This document shows, piece by piece, positions 42,690 to 53,107 of a stretch of 59,994 nt of DNA. Position 1 is the stretch's first letter. Each line of letters begins with the position of its first letter. The translations under genes and the position numbers were made by a program. This DNA comes from Nemertoderma westbladi. Its lineage: Eukaryota > Xenacoelomorpha > Nemertodermatida > Nemertodermatidae. The stretch lies in contig JAUCBJ010002243.1 in the NCBI GenBank assembly GCA_032718475.1, positions 1 through 59,994 of the forward strand. Reading direction: 5' to 3'. The notes beneath the pieces were generated by a model. The model saw only the letters and a program-made list of their open reading frames with translations. It was not told the origin of the DNA and searched no databases.

Positions 42690-43320
42690 TCCGACCCCAC
42701 CCATATAAAATCGAATTGGAAATTCTGAAATCGAATTGGAAATTCTGAAATAGAAGTGGAAATTTGGAAATACAGTAGAAATGGAAATTTTGAAATCGAG
42801 TTGGAAATTCTGAAATAGAAATGGAAATTTTGAAATCGAGTTGGAAATTCTGAAATAGAAATGGAAATTTTGAAATCGAGTTGGAAATTCTGAAACAGAA
42901 ATGGAAATTCAATTAGACTGTTTCTGAAACTCAAGTACTCAAATGAAATATTTTCTGAAAGTGCAAATGAAATTTTCTGAAATTATAAATATATCTTCCT
43001 GAATACATTTAGGAATTTCTGGATTGCAATTGGAATTTTTGAAATCCAATTGGTTCCTTCTGAAATTCAAATCTTATTCTTGAAATTCAAATGGTACATT
43101 TTGAAATCGAAATGTCTTTACTAAAATCAAATTGAAACATTCTGAAATGAAAATAACAAAAGTTAAATTCAATTATAACTTTCTGAAATTTAAATGGAAT
43201 TTATGAATCCCAATTACAATATTCTGAAATCAAAATGCAATTATTGAAATCCAAATGAAAGAATATATAATTCAAATGTATTTTATGAAATCAATGTGAT
43301 GTTTTCAGAAATACATGTTG
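42690..43320. repeat. Right subterminal repeat zone of the 8-kb element
   Basis: Tandem units such as atagaaatggaaattttgaaatcgagttgg (about 36-39 bp, four to five copies at 42730-42910), passing into looser repeats toward the terminus. Inverse of the left zone in character. The minus-strand open frames reading ISISEFPTRFQNFHF are repeat artefacts. Confidence 0.83.
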
Positions 43321-43330
43321 AAAAGGTGTA

Positions 43331-43562
43331 GATGTAATTGCCGACTTGGCTAAGCTGTGCCCAAGAAGGTTATCACATCGTATAATGTCCAAAGTGAGAG
43401 ACAATTTAGAACCCAGCAATAATGTAGGTCTGAGAGGAATGTCAAAGGTACTTAATTCAAAAATGGTGAAGTTAGAAAAGTTGACCGAAATCTGCATTAT
43501 TTATCAGAGTCAAACAATCTTTCTGAAACATCAAAAACTATGGATGTAAGTGCCTAAATAGA
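43331..43562. repeat. Family E, middle part
   Basis: About 230 bp matching the reverse complement of 58940-59178 almost exactly. Both copies keep a 67-68-codon open frame on each strand, but substitutions between the copies do not clearly favour either. The match ends at about 43562, where the block with the 282-codon ORF begins. Confidence 0.8.
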
Positions 43563-43653
43563 TTTAGTACAGATGTTCTTGTAATCAATATAATTGTAAA
43601 TACTCCAGATTGTCAACGTCAAAGATTTGATCTTAGCTTACGCCCAAGTCAAT

Positions 43654-44502
43654 ATGAAAAGAAGTGCATCAGCATCAGGATTGCCTAGATGCGAACAATC
43701 CACATCCAGGCAACGGGAGTCGAATGTGTTGTGCGTCTCGTCCTGTCCAGGAAAAGATGGGCGGGACAACTTGAATTGTATGTGCGCCTCAATGAAAATA
43801 CTCTTGAATAATTTCTTCATAGTCGGATTGGAAGTGATCGATATATGGGACACGCAATACCCCTTCTCATATTTTCTCGACCACAATGGCAAGCACCACG
43901 GACATCTGAAATCCCAAGTCGGGAAGACCTTGAAACAATCTGTAGAATATGTCTTTCGAAACGCAGACGTGACCACCAAAGCCCATAATATCAGCAACTA
44001 CAAGTTGAAGTACCGTTATAAATTCGCAGATGCAGCTTGTGTAACACCAACGAATTCAGACACCTTCATGGAGATCAACCAGCTTTACAAATTTAATACT
44101 TTGAGCAAGCTGTGTTTTGCTCGAAATTTGAGCGCATCAATTTCTTTGGATTCGGAGCAGATCCCTGAGATCGTCAAGACTGTAATACAATGGGTCTTGC
44201 CAGGTGGAATTCCTGTCGAAGTGACATTTCCGATAATGCGGTACTACCACATGTGCCTTCTACTGGTACCCTTGGATCCGGAAGAGGAAATAAAAGTCAT
44301 TGAATTGAGAGCAGAACCCGGCATGAATTCTGAAACTGGCTTCAGAACAACAATTTCCACTGCAGCTGAAGTCTTGGAGCGAGAAAAAATTAATATGAAA
44401 ATAAATAATTGTTATTTAATGGGACAGAACGAAAAAGGGATTGATGCACCAATGGCTCTATACAGATTTTCAAGGTGGGAAAAAACACAGGAAGACCCTT
44501 GA
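43654..44502 (+). CDS. Intact intronless ORF of unknown function (282 aa)
   Basis: The frame is open from 43600. The first ATG is at 43654 (aatatgaaaag) and the stop TGA at 44500-44502. The N-terminus is Ser/Cys-rich, with CVSSCPGKDGRDNLNCMC around residues 30-48. The remainder mixes hydrophobic strands and charged helices, including FFIVGLEVIDIWDTQYPFSY, KQSVEYVFRNADVTTKAH, and PGGIPVEVTFPIMRYYHMCL. Base composition is clearly less AT-rich than the flanks. No domain, signal peptide or membrane segment is recognised. It occupies a block missing from the second family E copy, so it may be an inserted retrocopy, or a gene this copy kept. Confidence 0.5.
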   Translation: MKRSASASGLPRCEQSTSRQRESNVLCVSSCPGKDGRDNLNCMCASMKILLNNFFIVGLEVIDIWDTQYPFSYFLDHNGKHHGHLKSQVGKTLKQSVEYVFRNADVTTKAHNISNYKLKYRYKFADAACVTPTNSDTFMEINQLYKFNTLSKLCFARNLSASISLDSEQIPEIVKTVIQWVLPGGIPVEVTFPIMRYYHMCLLLVPLDPEEEIKVIELRAEPGMNSETGFRTTISTAAEVLEREKINMKINNCYLMGQNEKGIDAPMALYRFSRWEKTQEDP

Positions 44503-44534
44503 AGGACCCCTAAATTTTTCTCTGGGATTCGTTT

Positions 44535-45120
44535 TGATACAAATTCAGCAACCTTTGTTGATTGTCTCATGGCCCATGCCTCCCACATCCTGAAAGAGTC
44601 AGAGTAAGAGTTACTGGTACAGGTTGCATGTGGACACTTCACCTGCACATAAAAAGCACTTTTTCATAACACTACCAGGCCTTGAGGCAGGGTCTGGACG
44701 AGGTCTCTTCCTTGCTCTACTAGTTGCATTTAAGTTCATAGAATCACATATGCTCAGATATCTACATTCTTGTATTACCACAATTGGAAATCATATAAAT
44801 CAGGTAGAACTACTTTGAATAGTACTTTATTTATGATTATTTCAGTAATGCAGGAAATAGTGCTCTACCAACCTCAACAAGATAGATTGCCTTTCATTTT
44901 CATCAGCAGTGGTGATATTGATGTTGAAGTCATTTATCCGAAACATTTCTCCACCAAATGATGTGCCACTTACTTGATGCTCCACATCACCACCACAAAT
45001 GTATTTTCCATTAGGGCCTCTCACTTTCGTGGCTTTATTTTTTCCATGACTGTCCACTGAGCGAATGAACTCAGAACGAAAAAGGAAGCCCATTTCTTCC
45101 CCTGGAATTTATTCCTTGAG
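44535..45120 (-). repeat. Family E, right part with short conserved coding-like blocks
   Basis: Matches 58250-58600 inverted. On the minus strand a block near 44775-44650 reads RARKRPRPDPASRPGS and then KCFLCAG, and another at 45093-44842 starts at an ATG in good context (gaagaaATGG) and encodes 83 residues ending LVEHYFLHY. The Cys pair could belong to a zinc finger. The pieces may be exons of a transposon or duplicated gene, but splice sites are not convincing. Confidence 0.45.
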
Positions 45121-45329
45121 AGGGGTTTCGGTTTATGTTATGCTCGGAGCGAGGAAGGGTAAGCTACAGGAGGAGTGGTGGGATTCCCTTGAGTTAACCA
45201 GTTGTTATATGCAACCCACAGGGTGATTGTGCATGATGCTGGAATAATTCAATCAACACATTATAATAGATAGGGGTGCAGAATGCTCTAAACAAAATAA
45301 ACAAAGTTATGAACAAGGAAATTGCCCCT

Positions 45330-45590
45330 AGCATATAGACATTGAGTTTGCTTTAGAATGTCAAAGTCGTCATCAGTAGTAAATTAGTATATAGTAGGTC
45401 TATATAAGTGGTCAGAAGACTTACCAGACCAGTATATAATTATATGTAATCCTCAAATTACTTTCATACACACCACAGTCGTCATCAGTAGTAAATTAGT
45501 ATATAGTAGATAAGTGGTCAGTAGACTTACCAGACCAGTATATAATTATATGTAATCCTCAAATTACTTTCATACACACCACTTGCTAGA
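45330..45590. repeat. ~112-bp tandem duplication with a hammerhead-like remnant
   Basis: The segment from gtcgtcatcagtagtaaatt to catacacaccac occurs twice (45367-45478 and 45477-45585). On the minus strand the first copy gives CTGATGA (45376-45370), a possible stem CTTT/AAAG, then GCAAAC where GCGAAAC would be expected. It looks like a hammerhead-like motif that lost one base. Confidence 0.55.
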
Positions 45591-48430
45591 TGTACGTACA
45601 GGTACTGAGATTCAATTAATGTTAAGAAACAGTACTCTGTAGGCCTACATAGTACATCCCTTCCTGCATTCTGCCCTTTTGCAATCTGGAGTCCTGCTGT
45701 CCTACATACAACCATGTACATCTTGGGCACGAACTGAAATTAAATCCAAAGACAGTAACTGACTATGTGGACTATGTAATAATGTAAGTTGTGGCTCTCT
45801 TCAACAAAGAGGATTACATTGCGAGTCACTGAACATTCATCAGCTTATCTTTAGTTACTACTTATTTACTGCCTAACTTTAATCAATGAATTATGACACT
45901 ATTCCAGGACATGGAGCACTGTAATGTACAGCAGTTAGTAGCCAACTGCACTACAGTTGGCAAGATGTTATATCGAATTTTCCATCAGGTTATGCATTTC
46001 GTTAAACTTGTCAGAACATAGGTTAAATAATTATATTGTACTAAATATATAAATTTTAACAAGGAAAAGTAGGTACTTATCTCATGAAGTAATCAAACTT
46101 AATGATAAAACTTTACAGTATTATGTTAATAGTTACATTATTGGGGCAGGTTAGTTAAGCCAGTTAGTGTAAGTATGAATATCAATATGGATTGCTTGGG
46201 ATTGTTCAGTATTGTTCAAACACAATGCGGTAATCACTACCATGATAATCACTAGCATCATCTACTTCAAAAGTGTCTGGGTGGATATACTATGGATGAA
46301 TATAAACTTAAATAATACACCAGTTGTCATTCCCAGTTGTGACAGATACACAGATTGAGTTGTTTTTTCTGCAAGGTGCACGTACCCGTAAATAATGTGA
46401 ATGTGAATCACCAGTAATGGTGTGTGTAAATCATGATGTTGATTTCTGTTGAGCACATTTGTTGCACAAGTTGATGATTTTGTTTAATAATTTGCAGCAC
46501 TGCGGGATAGATTTTGTCCTTTACCTCCCAAGAACTACACAATATGTAATATTCTAGCCTTTAATCAAATGATTGTAGGCTTCGCTTGGTATAAATGAAA
46601 TAATATCGAAATTTGAAAATATACAGAAATGGGGAAAGTAACCCTCAGTATAAATGAACAGTGAACAAGGGAGATCGCTGTATGTATGTATGGTATGGCA
46701 TGTAATGATGAATTTAACATAGGCAAACCATTTAATTTATAGAGATGGGGTGGGGTGTATTGATATTTGTCATACTAGACCACATGTATCTAGTATAATT
46801 AAATGTATACCAATCATAAGTACAATATTTGATAGCGCAAGCATGATTGATGAAGTTCATTATGCCATCTAATATAATTACATTCATTATGTATGGACCA
46901 GCCTAAAGAGGAGTCATTGATTACATTCTGTTATGCATGATGAGCCAACACTACGGAAATCAGAAGGAATATAAACAATAGATGTAATCCACCAAGATGA
47001 AGATCTTGTTTTGATCGAGATCAAACCAAGATGTAATTAGTACATCTTGGTCAGCCATAATTCTCCAAGTTCATCATTGTTCTAGTATTCTAGCATGCCT
47101 TGCCTAGTATCCTTGAGAAGCTAGCGAAGTTATTGAGTTATTGTGAACCAGTTATTGACTGACAAGCATGTCTTTCTTTTTGCAAATAGTAGTATCATCC
47201 ACTACCCAGTTCCAGAAACCACCAATTCAGCCAATTCAGAAAAACAATTCAGCCACCCATTTGGGTCCAAGTTGTCAAAGTGTGATCTAGACTGATGATC
47301 ATCACATTATCCTGAGTAAGAAACATTTATGCTGATAAATGTAATAACAACCAGCACCAGCTTCAATGAGGCAGTAATTACTAGTCCAGTTGCCAACTGG
47401 AGAGGGTCTGGTCTATTTATCATATTCACCATGTTTAAATCCTATAAATATGCCTCTTGTTTGAGACCAGCACAAACCAGGTATGATATTTTTCATAAGT
47501 CAACACCAACTTGTCTAATTTTTTTCACTAAAGTAGTTTCAGCATGTGGTATCAATTTAAATGAATTGTGATTGAGCTGATAATGCAACTGTAATAAATT
47601 GTATTTTGAAAAAATGAGGAACCCCTGAGTGGCATCAGATCATAAGTGATTTTACAATTGGAAGTCTTTAAGTGTTGGCAAACTATGCTACAATTGGAAG
47701 TCTTTAAGTGTTGGCCAACTATACCACATTTTCTGTTTACCAGACTGATAAATAATTTCAAACTACATATCAATTTCAACTTCTTTTGTGAATGACTGAC
47801 TGATCACAAATTATCATATTCATTTGTGTTGCTGTAGGGAATTCTTTGGTATTTCTCAGTATTCAGTACTATGGAACTTTGCAGTTTCATTATTAATGAT
47901 AACATTAAATAAATATATTTATGTAATATTTTATTTATGAATATCTGGTCAAAATTAGTGCATATAACATACTAGTTTCGTTTCCATTTTTGTAATGATC
48001 TAGAGAATACTTGTTTTGAATTTATACTTTTACAAACTTTGGATTTGGTTTAACTAAATTTTCTTCTCTAAATCAAATTGAATAATGCATGGCAGTAAAC
48101 ATCAGTATAATTATATTGCCAATTATGATATAGTTCATATTCTATCTAGACATGGAAAAAAAAAATTTTCTTGGAATCACCATTGTGCCCAATGCATAGC
48201 GCCGCGTACTGCTATATTTTGCCAAAAAAATGACAGTATTTTTGAAATAAAACTTTTTCCTTAATTTCTGAAAACCAAGCTAATTTCGTTAGGATATGGT
48301 CCGAATTAAAATATTTTTTTTTAATAGTCATATCTTACAAGGACCTTACAAGGACTTTCCAAATCTGGTGTTATTGAGTACTTTCAGTAACGTCTTGCAT
48401 GTGTAAATTTAGATTTTACATAAAAATTAT
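45591..48430. other. No gene recognised
   Basis: AT-rich, unique-looking. A 36-bp direct repeat (caattggaagtctttaagtg, 47655-47720) is the only clear structure. Short open frames at 46262, 47329 and 47552 show no motif. Confidence 0.5.
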
Positions 48431-48431
48431 T

Positions 48432-48568
48432 GAAAAAGTGGTTTTCTGTTGAGGATGAAGTCCATCACATCTTTAAATGTCGTGGCACAATCAGAAACTG
48501 GATCGATCTTTTGGATGATCTTTCAAAGTTTTTTGCAGACCCTGAGGTTGTACAGAGTTTTTTTATCT
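48432..48568 (+). pseudogene. LINE C-terminal fragment
   Basis: About 40 codons reading SVEDEVHHIFKCRGT and then WIDLLDDLSKFFADPE. The VEDE-x-H-x-x-x-x-C pattern is the same zinc-knuckle-like end seen at 39580-40083. Nothing upstream is readable, so this is a short relic. Confidence 0.5.
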
Positions 48569-49905
48569 AAGTAATAGATGCAATTTAAAAAGACTGTTAA
48601 CTGTTTGTATTTATACAACAGCGTATTTGTCTGTACAATGTGATGATGCAACAACATGATTATAATTATTAATGAAAAGACGTTTCAGTATATTGATAAA
48701 CTGTTATGTACTGATAATTTGCCTATGTTGTGTTACAGCGGGAACTCTCCATTGTATAACCTAATAATGTAACTTTGTGTGAATTTTGTTAATTTTACTG
48801 AATCTAGATAATATATGATATCGATACACCATGTCCTGGAATATAGTGTCGTTATTCAGGTACCTGTCCCCCCCCCCAAAAAAAAAATTTTTTTTATACA
48901 AATCTTAATGAGATTGCATGAAATGTGAAACAGAGATAGTTTCACTTCCCTCCTCCTTGCTGGGTGAGCCAGAATTTGAAAATCAGAATTTGACTGATGG
49001 AATTGCCAATTTGACAGATATATTGCCAAATTGACGTGGTCCATATTTCATTCAATTTCACCCATCAAACCGGCAATTCCATAAATAGTTGACAGATGAA
49101 ATTGCGAATTTGAGGAATGAAATTGTCAATTTGATGTGGTCCTTATGGGCTTCCGTATCAGAAAGACCTAGGGCCTACTAGCGGAATTTAGAACTACTGG
49201 CACTTGCAAATTGTATAGGCCTTGGTCTCTTTGATATCTTACTACAAATGAAATTAGTCAATTGAACTAAGATTTATAGCTATAATTTAAGAATTATTTT
49301 AAAATTCCCTCCTTTTTTGATAACCTTTCTAAACTTGGAAAGGAGCTGCTTTCCCAATATGTCAACTTATGTTGTAATTATATTTTACACAACAGAATGA
49401 TTGTAATTATATTTTACACAACAGAATGATTGGAACCCTATCACTTATACCCAAACCCTTATTGGTTGTTCTCATAGTGTGCTAAAGTACATGCTGGATG
49501 GCGTCATTTGGTGTGGGAATTCTTTCTAACATGCTGGGGGTACCTGTCAATTCTTTCCAGATTAGAAAAGGTTTACTTTCCCAATGTCAACCTCAACCTT
49601 TCCATATACGGGCAGACTACCTAGCTGACTAGTAGGTCAGTAGGTAGCTGACATCTGACAAAACTGCAAAACATTCCAGATGCTACTGTACAGATAGTCA
49701 GACACAGTGTTATTCCAGTCCAGTATGCCTAGCAATTGCAAATTCTATATCTGTCCTATACAGGTACAGTATACAGCAGTACTATTGTTAACTGGTCAAT
49801 GTTACCACTGTACTGTACAAGGTACCTGGTACTGTGTCCATTGTCCTACCTAGTCGAATCTGCCCCCTTTGGTCCATTAGGAATTTTACCAAGAACTGCA
49901 ATGGT
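48569..49905. other. No gene recognised
   Basis: AT-rich sequence with a C/A/T homopolymer cluster at 48868-48897 and a 30-bp direct duplication (ttgtaattatattttacac) at 49373-49432. Confidence 0.5.
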
Positions 49906-49908
49906 TGA

Positions 49909-50182
49909 TTATGCTTTATTTTGAATAGATAACACTTGTAAGAGTTCCTCAACTTTAATAAATTCGGAAGGACAGGGAAGTGGGACACTATTCTCACAGT
50001 TTTGTTCTAGAACATTATGGTTTATCATATCTCCACTGGCCTCAGCAGAACTCTCCAATAAGTCAGAGATTAACAATGGATTGCCAAAATGTTCTTTGAA
50101 AGGCGTCGATGATGCTGTTGGCAGAAATGGATGTTCTACCCCTTTTGGTGGGTCTTCAATAACTGTCAAAAGTGGTGGTGGT
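49909..50182 (-). other. Possible terminal exon of a host gene
   Basis: The minus-strand frame is open for about 90 codons to TAA at 49909, with Pro/Glu/Ser-rich protein-like content (EDPPKGVEHPFLPTASS, EFIKVEELLQVL). The LINE inserted exactly at its upstream edge, so upstream sequence now lies beyond 53476. The target duplication itself supplies an apparent start. An AATAAA overlaps the end of the frame. No family is recognised and it may be chance. Confidence 0.25.
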
Positions 50183-50338
50183 TGCTTCACTTATTGAGGT
50201 TATTCTATACACTCCAAATTCACAGACGGCGTAAATGAAATAATTAAATATGTACATTAAAATATTACAGGTTTGAGAGTTTAAAAAAAGCACGTTTTAA
50301 AATGTAGTTTTATGGGATGATAGATAAGGTGGCGATAG

Positions 50339-50513
50339 GCGGACATTGAGGACACGATAGGGCGTGGTAACGATCGCTGGCTGAGTTTTGACAAAATTTA
50401 CAGGTGCAGTCCGGACACGGGATGTGGAAAGTTGAATTGTTGCAGAGTTTATAGTGAAAACCGTGAGATGTCGTTCTTGTTATCAGGTGCCTGTTTCTTT
50501 GGTTACTGCGAGT
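50339..50513 (-). pseudogene. LINE ORF2 C-terminal zinc-knuckle extension after a stop
   Basis: In frame with ORF2 after its TAG, about 57 codons encode CPDCTCKFCQNSASDRYHAL and then SCPQC, a Cys/His-rich knuckle of the type that ends many LINE ORF2 proteins, closing with TAA near 50322. The surviving coding character shows that the TAG at 50514 is recent or a copy-specific lesion. Confidence 0.75.
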
Positions 50514-53102
50514 CTATGTTGTTGAAGTGAAGGCCGGTCCTAAATTGTAATTCTCAGTAATGAAATTTGCATTTCGATCCGATCTGAAGATGATGTATTG
50601 TTCTAGAATTTCAGCGCTGAAAATACTTGGTGATGTTAGAAGTATGTCGTTTGTGAAGGTTTCTTGATGAGTTAATTTTAAAGCTAGAGTTGATGATGAA
50701 GAAATATGGAGTCCAAGGAGCCGTTTAAGAAAGGTAGATTTAATTTTATCCAATTCTTTTAGTTGAGGTAGTGTAAGTTTCAATCCAATTTCCGATAGGG
50801 CGTAAGATGCCATAGGGGCGATTTTCATTTTAAAAATTTTGATTCCCGTCTTCACGGAGACTAGATGGAGATTTTTCAGGCAGCCAATGGCGGCGTAGGC
50901 TTTTTCTTTCTTTGCTTTTATGTGTTTCGTGAACGTCACAGTAGGCTGGAGTACTACACCCAAATACTCATATTTATCGCATATCTTTACCAGTTGGCCA
51001 TCATAATATAAGTTATCATAGAGTGCTAAACGACCTCCTCTTCGAAATTTAACAATTTTGGTTTTAACGAGATTCACCTCGAGAGCATTATCTTTGCACC
51101 ATTTATGAAGGTTATTTAAACTATCTTGGATCTCTTTGGGGTTTGATGAGTAGAAGGCTAAATCATCGGCGAAAAATATAGATTTCAAGAAGGCAGTAGC
51201 TGACTGCAAAGCAACAACAAGGTCGGCGATATACAAAATGAAACTCATTGGGGAGAAACAGTCCCCTTGTAGGAATCCGATAATCTGGCGTATTTTCTTT
51301 GAAAGGCGAAGACCATCAAACACCTGGATGTAGTTTGCATTTAGAAGATACTTGATAACATTGTAAAGTTTGCCTTTAACACCGAAATTGTTGAACAACT
51401 TGTTGAGATAAATTTTCCGACTGATGGAGTCAAAAGCCTTTCGGAAATCAACAAATACAACATAAACTTTACCATTCGCGTCAATCAATGAATTTATGTC
51501 AGAGATCAATCGATTTAATGCATCCAGAGTTGATTTTCCGGGTAGAAATCCAAACTGCTCTTTGGGTATCAACCAGCGGATTTTATTTAATATCCGTTTT
51601 TTTATTATAGAAGTAAAGATCTTTAATAAAACACTGAGGAGTGCAATCCCACGGTAATTATCTGGCAATGTGATCGCACCTCTACCTTTATAGAGTATCT
51701 TGACAATACTATACATCCAAGTATGTGGAAGCAAACCAATATTTAAGCAGGTATTATAGAGGAGTACCAAAATATGTAGGATTAGAGGCAAAGAGTGTTT
51801 CAAGTGTTTGTAGTATATATTATCTGAACCACATGCTTTACGATTTCCTGTGTGTTTAATTGCAGCCTCAACTTCTTCACGAGTTATAGGACTGTTGTAC
51901 CATTCGTTGTTTTCTAATTCAGCACTTGATGTCTCTGGAATAGGCGGTATATTCGGAGGGTCTTTTGATTTACTTAGAAGATTTTCAAAATGAGATTCCA
52001 GTACCTCCATCGCTATTGGGGCTACGTGATTTGGTTTACATTCTTTTGTCAGAGTCCATGGAGTAATCTCAGCTGTTGCAATTTTGTCGAGTAAGCAATT
52101 TTCCTCGTGCTTCAGTTGCTTTGATTTGAGGAGTTTCTTGTAAACTTTTCTTTCATTCCAGTAAAGATCCTTGTTGTGTTCTGAGATTTCCCTGTTATAA
52201 AAAAGTATCATAACCTGTGATTTGAGTAAGCGGCACTCATTGTCAAACCACAATTTGCCATGATGATTGTAGTTCACTTGCTTCGGAATAGTAGAGTCAG
52301 CAAAAACTTTTGCAAGAAGGCGGTTTGCCTCATCTATGTTACTACTTTCTGTTAAAAGATCCTGAATCGTAGTAAGAAGAGGATTGTCTTTCAGTTTAGT
52401 TATATTTAAGTTGCGCGAAGGTAGTTCTGGGCGAATATTTGGTACTGTAGTGGAACCAGGTAGGGTGAGGGACAGCACAACACGTTGGTGTTTTCTGATA
52501 GGGTTCACGTCAATAAGGGTAAACGGAGGTGGGCTCATTGGGGTTGTAATCTTAACAAAAAATAAATCGATGGTGCTTACCCCTTGGGGGGAAATGTATG
52601 TATGTTCCAAGGGATCATTGATTAAGATAAAACCAATACTCTCTAAGCTATCTGTCAGGTCAGAACCACCGGAACCCTGGTCTATCCGGCAGTTAAAATC
52701 CCCTCCAATTATAATTGGAAGATCGGTTGAAGTGTGTGTTAATGCGAGACTAACGTCTAGAATTATTTCTTCGGTACTGAAGTCAGGGTGGACGTAAAAG
52801 ATTAGGATGAAGGCAGCAGCAGTTTTTATCACAACATAGTTATCATCTGATGCAATATACTTTGGGTCCAGTTTCGGTTTGCATATTGCCAAAATACCAC
52901 CGATAGGGCGGCCCCGTAATGGCTTCTTTGCTGGTTTTGGGTAACAATAATAAGATACATTTGGGAACTCAAGGTCAGTAGAAAAGGTTTCAGTAAGAAG
53001 AATAACATCTGAATTTTGGTATATATCATGATTAAAATTTCCAATGTTATCAGTTATGTACTTTAGTCCTTCGATGTTCCATAGAGTAACTTTGATATCT
53101 AG
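50514..53102 (-). CDS. LINE ORF2, endonuclease and reverse transcriptase
   Basis: Begins with the codon after the ORF1 TGA; the first residues DIKVTLWNIEGL are the start of an AP-like endonuclease, so no ATG is needed if readthrough or reinitiation is used. The endonuclease shows LLTET, IIIGGDFNC, STIDLFFV and HQRVVLSL. RT blocks follow: YRGIALLSVLLKIF, EQFGFLPGKST, VDFRKAFDSIS, IGFLQGDCFSPMSF, and FADDLAFYSS (catalytic FADD), then thumb motifs NLVKTKIVKF and YLGVVLQP. It stops at a TAG at 50514. The same frame continues for about 57 codons to a Cys/His knuckle, so this TAG looks like a late nonsense mutation. Confidence 0.92.
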   Translation of the reverse strand, partial: LDIKVTLWNIEGLKYITDNIGNFNHDIYQNSDVILLTETFSTDLEFPNVSYYCYPKPAKKPLRGRPIGGILAICKPKLDPKYIASDDNYVVIKTAAAFILIFYVHPDFSTEEIILDVSLALTHTSTDLPIIIGGDFNCRIDQGSGGSDLTDSLESIGFILINDPLEHTYISPQGVSTIDLFFVKITTPMSPPPFTLIDVNPIRKHQRVVLSLTLPGSTTVPNIRPELPSRNLNITKLKDNPLLTTIQDLLTESSNIDEANRLLAKVFADSTIPKQVNYNHHGKLWFDNECRLLKSQVMILFYNREISEHNKDLYWNERKVYKKLLKSKQLKHEENCLLDKIATAEITPWTLTKECKPNHVAPIAMEVLESHFENLLSKSKDPPNIPPIPETSSAELENNEWYNSPITREEVEAAIKHTGNRKACGSDNIYYKHLKHSLPLILHILVLLYNTCLNIGLLPHTWMYSIVKILYKGRGAITLPDNYRGIALLSVLLKIFTSIIKKRILNKIRWLIPKEQFGFLPGKSTLDALNRLISDINSLIDANGKVYVVFVDFRKAFDSISRKIYLNKLFNNFGVKGKLYNVIKYLLNANYIQVFDGLRLSKKIRQIIGFLQGDCFSPMSFILYIADLVVALQSATAFLKSIFFADDLAFYSSNPKEIQDSLNNLHKWCKDNALEVNLVKTKIVKFRRGGRLALYDNLYYDGQLVKICDKYEYLGVVLQPTVTFTKHIKAKKEKAYAAIGCLKNLHLVSVKTGIKIFKMKIAPMASYALSEIGLKLTLPQLKELDKIKSTFLKRLLGLHISSSSTLALKLTHQETFTNDILLTSPSIFSAEILEQYIIFRSDRNANFITENYNLGPAFTSTT

Positions 53103-53107
53103 TCAGT
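53090..53107 (-). promoter_or_regulatory. Candidate stop-codon readthrough site (UGA CUAG)
   Basis: The ORF1 stop is read GAC TGA CTA GAT on the minus strand. UGA followed by CUAG is the strongest known leaky stop context in animal mRNAs. ORF1 and ORF2 are in the same frame and ORF2 has no ATG near its start, so readthrough would yield an ORF1-ORF2 fusion. Function is inferred from context alone. Confidence 0.55.

Larger units (their letters stand above)
35310..43328. mobile_element. 8-kb TIR element with TA target duplication
   Basis: Both ends begin CACCTTTTCAACA and remain alike for about 45 bp (for example CATCACA-TGATTTCA in each). TA flanks both sides (35308-35309 and 43329-43330), and the related copy at 59170-59190 holds one TA at the same place, a true empty site. 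Inside each end is a 600-800-bp zone of degenerate repeats (atttcaga/atttggatt), inverted relative to each other. No transposase is recognisable. The interior holds several other insertions. A TA duplication is used by Tc1/mariner-type and some other DDE elements, but the size and ends are not typical. Confidence 0.83.

Noticed and set aside
42650-42934. Minus-strand frames with ISISEFPTRFQNFHF repeats
   Set aside because: Tandem-repeat artefact of the right subterminal zone.
44890-44910. CTGATGAAAATGAAAGG on the minus strand as another hammerhead
   Set aside because: There is no stem II between CTGATGA and GAAA.
47040-47320. ctgatgatcatcac as a hammerhead core
   Set aside because: No GAAA follows at a suitable distance.
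52384-52797. 137-codon plus-strand frame
   Set aside because: Antisense shadow of LINE ORF2 with no protein-like motif of its own.
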